Assembly (NCBI RefSeq): GCF_021117385.1
Contig: NZ_CP088252.1
Span: forward strand, 3,113,501 to 3,177,500
Reading direction: 5' to 3'
Source of the DNA: Frateuria soli
GTDB taxonomy: Bacteria; Pseudomonadota; Gammaproteobacteria; Xanthomonadales; Rhodanobacteraceae
DNA length: 64,000 bases
Shown here: piece by piece, positions 1-8,920 of the stretch
Position numbering within the stretch: position 1 is the first letter of the stretch
How the letters are laid out: every line of letters starts with the position of its first letter
The notes under the pieces: model-generated
Database searches by the model: none
Told to the model about the DNA's origin: nothing
What the model saw: only the letters and a program-made list of their open reading frames with translations
Made by a program: the position numbers and the translations under genes

Positions 1-1
1 C

Positions 2-1459
2 GACGGCAGCCGCCTGCAGGTGCCGCTCAAGGTGGCGATCATCGGCTTCGCGCCGCCGCCGATCCTCAAGTGGGACCAGCGCAACCTCGAGGGCAAGGTC
101 ACCGTCAGCGGCGTGGTCGAAGCCGCGCAGCGTTACCTGCCGCAGATCGAAGCACAGCACCCGGACCTGGTAGTGGCGATCCTGCACGGTGGCCTGAACA
201 CCGCGCCGTATACCAGCGACATGGAGAACGGCGGCTGGTACCTGGCCGGCGTGCCCGGCATCGACGTGCTGCTGCTTGGCCACTCGCATACCGAGTTCCC
301 GGGGCCGCGCTACGCGGACATGAAGGACGTGGACGCCAGGCGCGGCTTCGTGCGCGGCAAGCCGGCGGTGATGGGCGGTTTCTTCGGCAAGGACCTGGGC
401 GTCATCAAGCTGGCGCTCGAGCGCGAGAACGGCCGCTGGACGATCGATCGCGACGATACGCACAGCGAGGTGCGCCCGATCTGCCCGCAGAAGAACCCGT
501 GCGTGCCGGCCGATCCGGCGATCGCGCCGCTGGTGGCGCAGGCGCACGCGGCGACGCTGGTCTACGTGAACACGCCGATCGGCCGGAGCACGCTGCGCCT
601 TTCCAGCTATTTCGCCGACGAGGGCGACATGACCGCGCTGGCAGTGGTCAACGCCGCCCAACGCGACTACGTGCAGCGCGAGCTGCCCAAGCTGCATCCC
701 GAGCTCGCCGGCGTCCCGGTGCTCGCCGCGGCGGCGGCGTTCCGCACCGGCTTCGGCGGTCCCGACGACTACACCGACGTGCCGCCCGGCCCGCTCACGC
801 TGCGCAGCGCGGCGGACCTCTATTTCTATCCGAACACGCTCGCCGCAGTGAAGACCGACGGCGCGGGCGTGAAGGCCTGGCTGGAGAAGTCGGCCGAGCG
901 CTTCAACCGGATCGATCCGGCCAGGCCGGGCGAGCAGCCGCTCATCAACACCCGCGTGCCGGGCTTCAACTTCGACCAGATCCAGGGCGACCTCAGCTAC
1001 GCGATCGACGTGCGCAAGCCGGTCGGCCAGCGCATCGTGGATCTGGAGTACCGGGGCAAGCCGGTGGATCCGGCGCAGCCGTTCGTCGTCGCCACCAACA
1101 ACTACCGTGCCAGCGGCGGCGGCAACTTCCCCGGGCTGGACGGCAGCAACATCGTGTTCGACACGACCGACGGCGTACGCGAGATCGTGGCGGCCTGGCT
1201 CAAGCGGCTCGGCACGCTCGACCGCGACGCGCTCCCCGCGCCCTCGTGGCACTTCGCGCCGATGAAGACGCGTGGCCCGGTCACCTTCACCGCCGCCGCG
1301 GGCAAGCAGGCGATCGCCGCCGCCGATGGCGCGACGGGCATCCGCCAGCTGCGCGAAAACGGCGACGGCACCGCGACCTACGCGATCGACCTGGCAGGAT
1401 CGGCGCCGCCCGGCGCCGACGGCAATCGCCGGCATGCCCGTCGCCATGCCGGCCACTGA
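2..1459 (+). CDS. CpdB / 5'-nucleotidase family protein, 3' part only
   Basis: The reading frame is already open at the window edge, so this is the C-terminal two thirds of a 2',3'-cyclic-nucleotide phosphodiesterase / 3'- or 5'-nucleotidase. The tail of the metallophosphatase domain is visible (AILHGG near residue 58, [13 protein letters not shown] near 93), followed by the 5'-nucleotidase C-terminal substrate domain with [13 protein letters not shown] and [15 protein letters not shown]. The family is usually periplasmic and releases nucleosides from nucleotides for salvage. The signal peptide would lie outside the window. The last 14-26 bases overlap the start of thrB, so the two are probably co-transcribed. 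The choice between cpdB and a plain 5'-nucleotidase cannot be settled from this fragment. Confidence 0.88.
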   Translation, partial: DGSRLQVPLKVAIIGFAPPPILKWDQRNLEGKVTVSGVVEAAQRYLPQIEAQHPDLVVAILHGGLNTAPYTSDMENGGWYLAGVPGIDVLLLGHSHTEFPGPRYADMKDVDARRGFVRGKPAVMGGFFGKDLGVIKLALERENGRWTIDRDDTHSEVRPICPQKNPCVPADPAIAPLVAQAHAATLVYVNTPIGRSTLRLSSYFADEGDMTALAVVNAAQRDYVQRELPKLHPELAGVPVLAAAAAFRTGFGGPDDYTDVPPGPLTLRSAADLYFYPNTLAAVKTDGAGVKAWLEKSAERFNRIDPARPGEQPLINTRVPGFNFDQIQGDLSYAIDVRKPVGQRIVDLEYRGKPVDPAQPFVVATNNYRASGGGNFPGLDGSNIVFDTTDGVREIVAAWLKRLGTLDRDALPAPSWHFAPMKTRGPVTFTAAAGKQAIAAADGATGIRQLRENGDGTATYAIDLAGSAPPGADGNRRHARRHAGH

Positions 1460-2387
1460 GCCGTCGCGTCCGGTCGCCTGTGCGTTCGCCCCCGCCTGCG
1501 TGGGCAACGTCGGCGTGGGCTTCGACATCCTCGGCCACACGCTGGCCGGCGCCGGCGACCGCGCGCAGGTGACGCGCATCGACGAGCCGGCGGTGCGCAT
1601 CGCGCGCATCGAGGGCGTGGCGCGCGACTTGCCGATGGAAGCCGAACGCAACACGGCGGGCGCCGCATTGCTCGCGCTGCGCGACGCGCTGCGGCTGGAG
1701 CACGGCTTCGAACTGGTCCTGCACAAGGGCATCGCGCTGGGCTCGGGCATGGCCGGTTCGGCCGCCTCCTGCGTGGCCGCGCTGGTCGCGGCCAACGCGC
1801 TGCTGGACCCGCCGCTGCCGCGCGAGGCGCTGTACCGCTTCGCGCTGGACGGCGAGGCGGTGGCCAGCGGCGGTCGCCACGGCGACAACGTCGGCCCGCA
1901 ATTGCTGGGCGGCCTGGTGCTCGCCACCGCCACGCGGCTGGTGCGCATCCCGGTGCCGGCGGCCTGGCATTGCGCGCTGGTGCATCCGCACTGCGTGCTG
2001 GAAACGCGGCGCGCGCGCGCGGCACTGGCCGGAAGCTATGCACTGGGCGAGTTCGTCGCGCAGAGCGCCAACCTCGCGCAGGTGCTCGCCGGCTGCTGGC
2101 AGGGCGATGCGACGCTGGTGCGCGAGGGCCTGAAGGACGTACTGGTCGAACCGCGCCGCGCCCCGCTGGTGCCCAACTTCGCCCGCGTGCAACAGGCCGC
2201 GCTCGACCACGGCGCGCTCGGCGCCAGCATCTCCGGCGCCGGTCCCAGCGTGTTCGGCTGGTTCGAGGACGCGCGCGCGGCGCAGGGCGCCGCCGAAGCG
2301 ATGCGCGCGGCGTTCGCCGAGGCGGGGCTGGACAGCGACGTGCTGGTCGGCCCGATCGACGGGCCAGGTGCAGAGCTGCTCGCATGA
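1434..2387 (+). CDS. thrB: homoserine kinase
   Basis: A 317-residue GHMP-family kinase that phosphorylates L-homoserine to O-phosphohomoserine with ATP, the penultimate step of threonine synthesis. The glycine/serine-rich ATP loop is clear ([18 protein letters not shown], about residue 100), and [14 protein letters not shown] near residue 265 matches the conserved C-terminal GHMP motif. Two ATG starts, 1434 and 1446, both fall inside the end of the upstream nucleotidase gene; 1446 would give 313 residues. The stop overlaps the thrC start as ATGA, so thrC is translationally coupled. No thrA is visible here, although elsewhere it often heads this operon. Confidence 0.95.
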   Translation: MPVAMPATEPSRPVACAFAPACVGNVGVGFDILGHTLAGAGDRAQVTRIDEPAVRIARIEGVARDLPMEAERNTAGAALLALRDALRLEHGFELVLHKGIALGSGMAGSAASCVAALVAANALLDPPLPREALYRFALDGEAVASGGRHGDNVGPQLLGGLVLATATRLVRIPVPAAWHCALVHPHCVLETRRARAALAGSYALGEFVAQSANLAQVLAGCWQGDATLVREGLKDVLVEPRRAPLVPNFARVQQAALDHGALGASISGAGPSVFGWFEDARAAQGAAEAMRAAFAEAGLDSDVLVGPIDGPGAELLA

Positions 2388-3682
2388 GCGAGCTGCGCTA
2401 CCCGAGCACGCGCGGGCAGGCGCCCGCGGCCACCCTGAGCGAGGCCATCGCCGCCGGCCTGGCGCCGGATGGCGGGCTGTACGTGCCCGAACGCCTGCCG
2501 TCGATCCAGTCGGCCGCGTTCGACCCGGACGGCGATCTGGCCGCCACCGCGACCACCCTGCTCGCGCCATTCTTCGCCGGCGATCCGCTGGGCGATGCCC
2601 TGCCCGCGATCTGCGCCGAGGCCTTCACCTTCGAGGCGCCGCTGCATCCGCTGGCACGCCCGGACGCATCGCTGCTGGAGCTGTTCCACGGCCCGACCGC
2701 GGCCTTCAAGGACTTCGGTGCGCGCTTCCTCGCCGCCTGCCTGCGCCGGCTGCGCGCCCCGGATGCGCGCCCGCTCACGATCCTGGTCGCCACTTCCGGC
2801 GATACCGGCGCGGCGGTCGGCGCCGCCTTCCATCGCCAGCCGGGCGTACGCGTGGCGATCCTCTACCCGGACGGCCGCGTCTCGCCACGCCAGGCGCACC
2901 AGCTTGGCTGCTTCGGCGACAACGTGCACGCGCTGCGCGTGGCCGGCAGCTTCGACGACTGCCAGCGCATGGTGAGGGCGGCGCTCAACGACAGCCGACT
3001 GCAGGCACACGTGCCGCTGTCCTCGGCCAACAGCATCAGCCTGGGCCGCCTGCTGCCGCAGATGGCCTACTACGCGCATGCCGCGCTGCAGGTGCAACGC
3101 GCGCATGGTGTGCCACTGGACCTGATCGTGCCCACCGGCAACCTCGGCAACGCCACCGCGGCGGTGTGGACGCGCGCGATCGGCTTGCCGATCGGCCGCA
3201 TCATGCTGGCCTGCAACGCCAACGCCACGCTGCCGGAGTTCTTTGCCGGGGCGGCGTACCGCCCGCGTGCTGCCGTCCCCACGCTGGCCAACGCGATGGA
3301 CGTGGGCGCACCGAGCAACTTCGAGCGGATACGCTGGACCTGCCGCGGGGATGCCGCGCTACGCGAGGCCGTCACCGCGGCGAGCGTGGATGACCAGGTC
3401 ATCCGCACCACGCTGCTGGCCCACGCCAGTGCGCACGGCGAATTGCTGTGCCCGCATACCGCGACCGCCATGCACCTGCTCGACCGCGAGCCGGTACACA
3501 CGCAAGGGCATTGGGCCGTGGTCGCCACCGCGCACCCGGCGAAATTCGAGCAGGTGCTCGAGCCATTGCTGGGCCGGGCGGTGCCGGTCCCGCCCACGCT
3601 CGCCGGGATGCTTGCACGGGCGTCCCGGGCCGAGCCGCTGGCCGCCGATCCCGTCGCGCTGGCGGCCTGGCTGGCGCGCTGA
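2384..3682 (+). CDS. thrC: threonine synthase
   Basis: A 432-residue fold-type II PLP enzyme that converts O-phosphohomoserine to threonine and phosphate. The PLP lysine lies in [14 protein letters not shown] (K109), and the phosphate-binding segment [15 protein letters not shown] follows at about 130. The substrate loop [15 protein letters not shown] and the glycine-rich [12 protein letters not shown] are also present. Length fits the short bacterial class I enzyme. The start overlaps the thrB stop by four bases (ATGA), which fixes the start and implies coupling. The following gene region is broken, so thrC is probably the last gene of the operon. Confidence 0.96.
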   Translation: MSELRYPSTRGQAPAATLSEAIAAGLAPDGGLYVPERLPSIQSAAFDPDGDLAATATTLLAPFFAGDPLGDALPAICAEAFTFEAPLHPLARPDASLLELFHGPTAAFKDFGARFLAACLRRLRAPDARPLTILVATSGDTGAAVGAAFHRQPGVRVAILYPDGRVSPRQAHQLGCFGDNVHALRVAGSFDDCQRMVRAALNDSRLQAHVPLSSANSISLGRLLPQMAYYAHAALQVQRAHGVPLDLIVPTGNLGNATAAVWTRAIGLPIGRIMLACNANATLPEFFAGAAYRPRAAVPTLANAMDVGAPSNFERIRWTCRGDAALREAVTAASVDDQVIRTTLLAHASAHGELLCPHTATAMHLLDREPVHTQGHWAVVATAHPAKFEQVLEPLLGRAVPVPPTLAGMLARASRAEPLAADPVALAAWLAR

Positions 3683-3693
3683 ATCGCCGGCGC

Positions 3694-4092
3694 TCAGAAC
3701 AGGTCGATGCTGCCGGTGCTCATCGGCTCGGCGGCCAGCGCGCCGCGCCGGACCAGTTCCTCGTAACCATGGGTCCGGTTGCGTCCGTTCTCCTTGGCGA
3801 AGTACAGCGCCTTGTCGGCCCGGTCGATCACCGTTTCGGGTAATCGCCCGCCGCGGCCAGCGCGTAGCCGCCGCTGACGCTCACGTGGCCGACCTGCGGA
3901 AACGGGTAATCGCCACCCGCTCGCGGAAGCGTTCGGGCGCCTGGCGGGCCTCCGCTTGGTCGTGGCCGGCCAGCAGGGTCACGAACTCCTCGCCGCCGAC
4001 GCGGAACAGCATGTCGCCTTGGCGGAAGCTGGCGCGCATCTGCTGCGCCAGCAGCAGGATCACCTGGTCGCCGTAGATGTGGCCGTAGCGAC
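3694..4092 (-). pseudogene. decayed diguanylate cyclase (GGDEF domain fragment)
   Basis: Translating the minus strand in pieces gives the second half of a GGDEF domain: RYGHIYGDQVILLLAQQMRA, then FRVGGEEFVTLLAG, then VGHVSVSGGYALAAAGDYP, then ETVIDRADKALYFAKENGRN and a tail ending in SIDLF and a stop. The signature is GGEEF, an active-site variant compatible with cyclic-di-GMP synthesis in intact proteins. At least two frame changes are needed, near 3920 and near 3835. The domain also starts abruptly at RYGH, so the N-terminal half and any sensor region are gone. It is a remnant, not a working enzyme. Confidence 0.85.
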
Positions 4093-4210
4093 GCGCGCTT
4101 GAGCGGCTCGCGACGGCCAGTGCGGGACCGGTGGCGCGGCGTGCCTTTTCACCGGCTTGACGGCGGTTGCGCAAGCCTTGCGGGCACCCGCTTCCGCCGG
4201 AGTCCACGAC

Positions 4211-4381
4211 ATGCCGAACAACCCCCAGCATCCCGAACCACCGATCGCCCAGCCGGGCAAACAGCGGCCGGACGAGGAAATCCGCAGCCCTGGCCATGCC
4301 AGCCCTGCCAGGGATGCCGAACCCGATCCGCTCGGCAGTCCGCTGGTGGAAAACGACCCGCTGCAACCGCCGCCTCCCTGA
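4211..4381 (+). CDS. small proline-rich hypothetical protein
   Basis: A possible 56-residue protein, rich in Pro, Glu, Asp and Gln and ending in DPLQPPPP. It has no hydrophobic segment and no recognised domain. The start at 4211 is preceded by GGAG at about 9 bases; an upstream in-frame start at 4157 also exists. It lies between a GGDEF remnant and ubiA on the ubiA strand. It may be a genuine intrinsically disordered small protein, but could be a chance reading frame in GC-rich DNA. Confidence 0.4.
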   Translation: MPNNPQHPEPPIAQPGKQRPDEEIRSPGHASPARDAEPDPLGSPLVENDPLQPPPP

Positions 4382-4477
4382 GCGTCTTCTCACCCGCGTC
4401 TTCCGGGGCGAGCCGCACGACCGAAAAGCGGGCGCCCGCGCAATTGCCAGGCCGCCCGCCGGGCTAAACTCCCGCGC

Positions 4478-5488
4478 ATGGCCCCTCCTCCCCGCAAGCG
4501 CCAGCGCCGCACGCCGCCGACCACGGCACGGCCGCGCCCTCCCGCACCCAGCCGCCCGATCCGCCCGGCCGACAGCTCGACCCGCGCCACGCGCGTGCTC
4601 GACCTGCTGCTGCGCCCGCTGCCGCCGCACTGGCGCGAAAAGGCGGCCGACTACCTCGTGCTCACCCGCATGGATCGCCCGATCGGCGCGTTGCTGCTCC
4701 TGTGGCCGACCTGGTGGGCGCTGTGGCTCGCCGCCGGCGACTTTCCACCATGGGGTGCACTGGTGATCTTCACGCTGGGCGTGTTCGCCATGCGTTCGGC
4801 CGGCTGTGCCATCAACGACTACGCCGACCGCAAGCTCGACCCGCAGGTGGCGCGCACCGCCGGGCGGCCGATCGCCAGCGGGCGGGTCAGTCCGCGCGAG
4901 GCACTGGTCGTGTTCGGCGCGCTGCTGGCGTTCTCGTTCGTGCTGGTCCTGCTGACCAACGCGCTGACGATCAAGCTGGCCTTCGCCGGCGCCGCGCTGG
5001 CGGTGGTCTACCCGTTCACCAAGCGCTGGACCTACCTGCCGCAGGTGGTGCTGGGCGCGGCGTTCGGGTGGTCGATTCCGATGGCGTTCGCCGCGGTGAC
5101 CGGAACGGTGCCGCCGCTGGGCTGGCTGTTGTTCCTGGGCAACATCCTGTGGTCGGTGATCTACGACACCGAGTACGCGATGGTCGACCGCGACGACGAC
5201 CTCAAGGTCGGCGCCAAATCCACCGCGATCCTGTTCGGCGACGCGGACGTTCCGATCCTGGGAATGTTGATCGGCACCTTCTTGTTGGCGATGCTGTTCG
5301 TAGGCCAGCGCGCGCAACTGCCATGGCCGTTCTGGCTCGGCCTGCTCGGCGCGGGCGGCCTGTTCGGCTACCAGCTGTGGCTGATCCGCAACCGCGCCCG
5401 CGACGCCTGCCTGGCCGCGTTCCGGCACAACAACTGGGTCGGCCTGACGCTATGGGTCGGCATCGTGCTCGGGCTGGCCGTGAAGTAG
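4478..5488 (+). CDS. ubiA: 4-hydroxybenzoate octaprenyltransferase
   Basis: An integral-membrane prenyltransferase that attaches the polyprenyl tail to 4-hydroxybenzoate in ubiquinone synthesis. Both Asp-rich prenyl diphosphate/Mg sites are present: NDYADRKLD at about residue 112 and YDTEYAMVDRDDDLKVG near 229. About eight hydrophobic helices follow from LTRMDRPIGALLLLWP. The family is usually near 290-300 residues; this frame has 336, with about 35 extra basic, proline- and arginine-rich residues at the N terminus. A downstream GTG near 4593 may be the true start, because no strong ribosome site precedes 4478. Function is confident, the start is not. Confidence 0.94.
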   Translation: MAPPPRKRQRRTPPTTARPRPPAPSRPIRPADSSTRATRVLDLLLRPLPPHWREKAADYLVLTRMDRPIGALLLLWPTWWALWLAAGDFPPWGALVIFTLGVFAMRSAGCAINDYADRKLDPQVARTAGRPIASGRVSPREALVVFGALLAFSFVLVLLTNALTIKLAFAGAALAVVYPFTKRWTYLPQVVLGAAFGWSIPMAFAAVTGTVPPLGWLLFLGNILWSVIYDTEYAMVDRDDDLKVGAKSTAILFGDADVPILGMLIGTFLLAMLFVGQRAQLPWPFWLGLLGAGGLFGYQLWLIRNRARDACLAAFRHNNWVGLTLWVGIVLGLAVK

Positions 5489-5503
5489 CGGCCCCCGGCT
5501 CTC

Positions 5504-5575
5504 GTAGGAGCCCACTTGTGGGCGATGCTCTTGGGCAACGTGGAAAGAGAGCATCGCCCACAAGCGGGCTCCTGC
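5504..5575. repeat. REP-like palindrome pair, family A
   Basis: Two arms in inverted orientation, 5504-5530 and 5549-5575. Each carries a core close to TAGGAGCCCACTTGTGGGCG followed by ATGC. They face each other across an 18-base spacer just after the ubiA stop and could form a long imperfect hairpin. The same core recurs in tandem at 20.35-20.57 kb. It looks like a REP/BIME of the type mobilised by RAYT transposases. Confidence 0.85.
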
Positions 5576-5607
5576 GAAAAGCGATGATCGGCGAACCCGC
5601 AGGCCTC

Positions 5608-6324
5608 CTATGAAGAGCGGTGGCGCGGGGAGGGGGCGCGTGCGAGGGCCCATACGTCCACCCGCGCCACGCCGGCCTTTCGCAATACCCGCGTGCACTC
5701 GGCCAGCGTCGCGCCGGTCGTCATCACGTCATCGAGCAAGGCCACGTGCGCCGGCAGCGCCACGCCTTCGCGGAGCGCGAACGCCCCACGCACGTTGCGC
5801 CGCCGCGACGCTGCATCCAGCTCGGTCTGCGCCGCGGTGGCACGCGGGCGCAGCAGCGCGTCGTAGCGCACCGGCACGCCAAGCGCCCGACCGAGCGGCC
5901 GTGCCAGCTCGAGCGCCTGGTTGTAGCCACGCTGTCGCAACCGCCCGCGATGCAGTGGCACCGGCACGATCAGCGCCGGCCGTGCGATCGTTGGCACCGT
6001 GCCCTGCCACAAGCGTGCGAGCGTGCGCCCGGCGGCCAGGTCGCGCCCGAACTTGTAGCGGGCCTCCAGCCGGTCCAGCGGCCAGCCATAGCGAAACGGG
6101 GCCCAGGCCGCGTTCCATGGCGGCGGCTTGCGCTGGCATGCGCCGCACAAAGCCACCGCGCCAGGCAGCGGCAACGCGCAGCGCGCGCAGCAACTGGTAT
6201 TGCGGGGCAATTCCGCGGCACAGGCATGGCACAGGTCCAGCCCGGCGCTGCCGGCATCGCCGCACAGCAGGCAGCGCCACGGCAGCAGCCAGGCGTGCAG
6301 GCGGGAGAGCGCGTCCATGCGCAT
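5608..6324 (-). CDS. comF: ComF family protein (phosphoribosyltransferase-like)
   Basis: A 238-residue ComF/GntX-type protein. The N terminus carries paired zinc-binding cysteines (CLLCGD, CHAC, CARC, CGAC within residues 15-75). The C-terminal type I phosphoribosyltransferase fold shows the PRPP loop VALLDDVMTTGATL near residue 205 and the RGYNQA segment near 145. In naturally competent bacteria ComF aids DNA uptake or handling; its role here is inferred. Starts at 6324 (MRMDAL) and 6318 (MDAL) are both possible. It is convergent with ubiA across the REP pair and lies directly downstream of a small membrane-protein gene on the same strand. Confidence 0.9.
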   Translation of the reverse strand: MRMDALSRLHAWLLPWRCLLCGDAGSAGLDLCHACAAELPRNTSCCARCALPLPGAVALCGACQRKPPPWNAAWAPFRYGWPLDRLEARYKFGRDLAAGRTLARLWQGTVPTIARPALIVPVPLHRGRLRQRGYNQALELARPLGRALGVPVRYDALLRPRATAAQTELDAASRRRNVRGAFALREGVALPAHVALLDDVMTTGATLAECTRVLRKAGVARVDVWALARAPSPRHRSS

Positions 6325-6334
6325 CGGGCGGGTT

Positions 6335-6541
6335 TCAGCCCTGCGGCTTGTACAGCGCCGCGTCGAGGATCGACCACAGGTGGATGATCCAGCCCAGCCA
6401 GACGATCCACAGTGCGGCGGCAAGCACGAACATGATGATCGCCTTGAGCAGCCGCCCCTGCACCAGCTGGCCCAGGCCCGGTATGAAGAAGCTGCACACC
6501 GCGGCGATCACGTTGCCGGTGCTGCCCTGACCTGCGCTCAT
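6335..6541 (-). CDS. small TM2-like membrane protein
   Basis: A 68-residue protein with two hydrophobic stretches separated by a short basic turn: AAVCSFFIPGLGQLVQG and AIIMFVLAAALWIVWLGWI. The PGLGQ turn motif resembles small TM2-domain and related membrane proteins. A good ribosome site, GAGGAG, lies about eight bases before the ATG. It reads toward comF and ends 10 bases before that gene's start, so the two may share a transcript. The function is unknown. Confidence 0.75.
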   Translation of the reverse strand: MSAGQGSTGNVIAAVCSFFIPGLGQLVQGRLLKAIIMFVLAAALWIVWLGWIIHLWSILDAALYKPQG

Positions 6542-6598
6542 CTGCTTGCTCCTCGGGATCGGTACGGGCGATGGTAGCGGACGCGTGTGGACGTCATC

Positions 6599-6632
6599 TC
6601 GTCAACCTTTTCTCATGAACACGAGTTGACAG
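6599..6632 (+). promoter_or_regulatory. BirA-like operator upstream of bioB
   Basis: Two half-sites form an inverted repeat: TCGTCAACC at 6599-6607 and AGTTGACAG at 6624-6632, with a 16-base spacer. The arrangement matches the known BirA box, TTGTAAACC-N14 to 16-GGTTTACAA, with a C/G change at the centre of each arm. It ends about 50 bases before the bioB ATG. It probably allows biotin-dependent repression by BirA; this is inference from motif and position. Confidence 0.65.
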
Positions 6633-6683
6633 GCGCGAGGCCGCTTCCCACACTGCCGCGTCCCCACGCCGAGTCGCCGCTCC

Positions 6684-7685
6684 ATGACCCCTGCCCCGAT
6701 CCGCCACGACTGGACGCGCGCGGAAGTGGCCGCCCTGTTCGCGCTGCCGTTCAACGACCTGCTCCACCGCGCGCACGCGGTGCACCGCGAGCACCACGAT
6801 CCCAACGCCGTGCAGGTGTCGACCCTGCTCTCGATCAAGACCGGCGGCTGCCCGGAGGATTGCGCCTACTGCCCGCAGGCGCAGCGCTACCAGACCGGGG
6901 TGAAGGCCGAGAAGCTGATGAGCATCGACGCGGTGGTCGCGCGCGCGCGGGCGGCAAAGGACGCCGGCGCCAGCCGCTTCTGCATGGGCGCGGCCTGGCG
7001 CAGCCCGAAGGACCGCGACGTCGCGAAGGTCGCGCAGATTGTCTCCGCGGTGAAGGCGCTGGGCCTGGAAACCTGCGCCACGCTCGGCATGCTCAGTGGC
7101 GAGCAGGCCGGCACGCTCAGGCAGGCAGGCCTGGACTACTACAACCACAACCTCGACAGCGCGCCGGAGTTCTACGGCCAGATCATCCACACGCGCGAGT
7201 ACCAGGACCGCCTCGATACGCTCGAACACGTGCGCTGCGCGGGCCTGAAGACCTGCTGCGGCGGCATCGTCGGCATGGGCGAATCGCGCGAGCAGCGCGC
7301 CGGCCTGCTGCAGACGCTGGCCAACCTGCCCGAACATCCGCAGTCGGTGCCGATCAACCAGCTGGTGCAGGTCGAGGGCACGCCGCTGCACGGCACCGCG
7401 GCGCTGGATCCGTTCGAGTTCGTGCGCACCATCGCGGTGGCGCGCATCCTGATGCCCGCCTCGATGGTGCGCCTCTCGGCCGGCCGCCAGCAGATGGACG
7501 AGGCGGTGCAGGCGCTTTGCTTTCACGCCGGGGCCAATTCGATCTTCCATGGCGAGAAGCTCCTGACCACCGGCAATCCCGACGTCGCCGCCGACCGCGC
7601 GCTGTTCGCACGGCTGGACCTGCAGCCGATGGAGGTGGTCCGGCAGTCGGAGACCGTGCACGCCGACATCCTCGAGTCCGCCTGA
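6684..7685 (+). CDS. bioB: biotin synthase
   Basis: A 333-residue radical SAM enzyme that inserts sulfur into dethiobiotin, the last step of biotin synthesis. The [4Fe-4S] cluster motif CxxxCxxC is at Cys56, Cys60 and Cys63 ([12 protein letters not shown]). The family segments [26 protein letters not shown] and [10 protein letters not shown], and the second-cluster cysteines around TCATLG and KTCCGG, are all visible. It is preceded by a BirA-like operator and followed eight bases later by bioF, so it heads the biotin operon. No bioA or bioD is in the window. Confidence 0.98.
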   Translation: MTPAPIRHDWTRAEVAALFALPFNDLLHRAHAVHREHHDPNAVQVSTLLSIKTGGCPEDCAYCPQAQRYQTGVKAEKLMSIDAVVARARAAKDAGASRFCMGAAWRSPKDRDVAKVAQIVSAVKALGLETCATLGMLSGEQAGTLRQAGLDYYNHNLDSAPEFYGQIIHTREYQDRLDTLEHVRCAGLKTCCGGIVGMGESREQRAGLLQTLANLPEHPQSVPINQLVQVEGTPLHGTAALDPFEFVRTIAVARILMPASMVRLSAGRQQMDEAVQALCFHAGANSIFHGEKLLTTGNPDVAADRALFARLDLQPMEVVRQSETVHADILESA

Positions 7686-7693
7686 GCGCCCGC

Positions 7694-8881
7694 ATGCGCA
7701 CGGACCTGCTGCAGCGACTGGCCGCCCGAACGCGCGAACGCACGCAGGCGGACCTGCTGCGCCGCGCGCGCACCATCGACCACGCCCAGGGCCCCTGGCT
7801 GGAGATCGGCGATCGTCGCCTGCTCGGCTTCTGCTCCAACGACTATCTGGGCCTGGCCGGGAACCCGCAGGTGATCGCGGCTTTCAAGCGCGTGGCCGAC
7901 GACGAGGGCGTGGGCAGCACCGCCGCGCACCTGGTCTGCGGGCACCGCCGCGAGCACGCGATGCTGGAGGAGGCGCTGGCCGACTGGACCGGCCGCGAGC
8001 GCGCGCTGCTGTTTTCCACCGGCTACATGGCCAACCTGGGAGTGATGCAGGGACTGCTCGGTCGCGGCGACCTGTGCGTGCAGGACAAGCTCAACCACGC
8101 CAGCCTGCTGGACGGCGCGGCGCTCGCCGGCGCCACGCTGCGCCGCTATCCGCATGGCGACGCCACCGCCGCCGCACGCCAGCTGGCCGGCATGCCCGGC
8201 GGCGCCGCGCTGCTTGCGACCGACGGTGTGTTCGGCATGGACGGCGACCGCGCGCCGCTACGCGACCTGGTCGCGCTGTGCCGGCGCGAAGGCGTCACGC
8301 TGATGGTCGACGACGCGCATGGCCTGGGCGTGCTTGGGCCCGCCGGCGCCGGCAGCATCGCCGAGGCCGGCCTGGGCGCGCGCGAGGTCCCGGTGCTGAT
8401 GGCCACGCTGGGCAAGGCGTTGGGCACCCACGGCGCCTTCGTCGCCGGCTCCGCCACGCTGATCGAGGGACTGACCCAGTTCGCCCGCACCTATGTCTAC
8501 ACCACGGCCATGCCGACGGCGCTGGCCGCGGCGACGCTCGCGGCGGTGCACCTGGCACGCACCGAGCACTGGCGACGCGAAAGGCTCGCCGCGCTGATCG
8601 CCCGCTTCCGCGCCGGCGCGAGGCAACTGGGCCTGCCGCTGGCCGCCTCGGACACGCCGATCCAGCCGTTGCTGCTCGGCGACGCCGCCCGCGCGCTCGC
8701 CGCGGCGCGCGCGCTGGAAGCACAGGGCCTGCTGGTGAGTGCGATCCGCCCGCCCACGGTGCCCGCCGGCCAGGCACGCCTGCGCATCACGCTGAGCGCC
8801 GCGCACGAGGACGAGCACGTCGACCGCCTGCTCGACGCGCTGGCGACGCTGGCGCGGCGGGAGACCGGCGCGCCGGCATGA
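7694..8881 (+). CDS. bioF: 8-amino-7-oxononanoate synthase
   Basis: A 395-residue PLP enzyme of the alpha-oxoamine synthase family. It condenses pimeloyl-ACP with alanine to form 8-amino-7-oxononanoate. The segments FCSNDYLGLAG and GVGSTAAHLVCG near the N terminus, VDDAHGLGVLG, and the PLP lysine in ATLGKALGTHGAF (K241) are all present. The start follows bioB by eight bases, consistent with a bioBF transcript. Confidence 0.97.
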   Translation: MRTDLLQRLAARTRERTQADLLRRARTIDHAQGPWLEIGDRRLLGFCSNDYLGLAGNPQVIAAFKRVADDEGVGSTAAHLVCGHRREHAMLEEALADWTGRERALLFSTGYMANLGVMQGLLGRGDLCVQDKLNHASLLDGAALAGATLRRYPHGDATAAARQLAGMPGGAALLATDGVFGMDGDRAPLRDLVALCRREGVTLMVDDAHGLGVLGPAGAGSIAEAGLGAREVPVLMATLGKALGTHGAFVAGSATLIEGLTQFARTYVYTTAMPTALAAATLAAVHLARTEHWRRERLAALIARFRAGARQLGLPLAASDTPIQPLLLGDAARALAAARALEAQGLLVSAIRPPTVPAGQARLRITLSAAHEDEHVDRLLDALATLARRETGAPA

Positions 8882-8888
8882 CGCGCCG

Positions 8889-8894
8889 GTATAA
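8889..8894 (+). promoter_or_regulatory. possible -10 box before trhO
   Basis: A perfect TATAAT sits 27 bases upstream of the trhO ATG, just after the bioF stop. No convincing -35 hexamer is seen 16-18 bases further up. It may mark a second promoter for trhO-bioH-bioC. Confidence 0.4.
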
Positions 8895-8920
8895 TCGGCG
8901 GCTCGCCGCACCCTTCTCCC

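Noticed and set aside
1287..2570. Long minus-strand open frames across thrB and thrC
   Set aside because: They are antisense to clear enzymes, rich in Arg, Ala and Gly, and have no motif; typical shadows in high-GC DNA.
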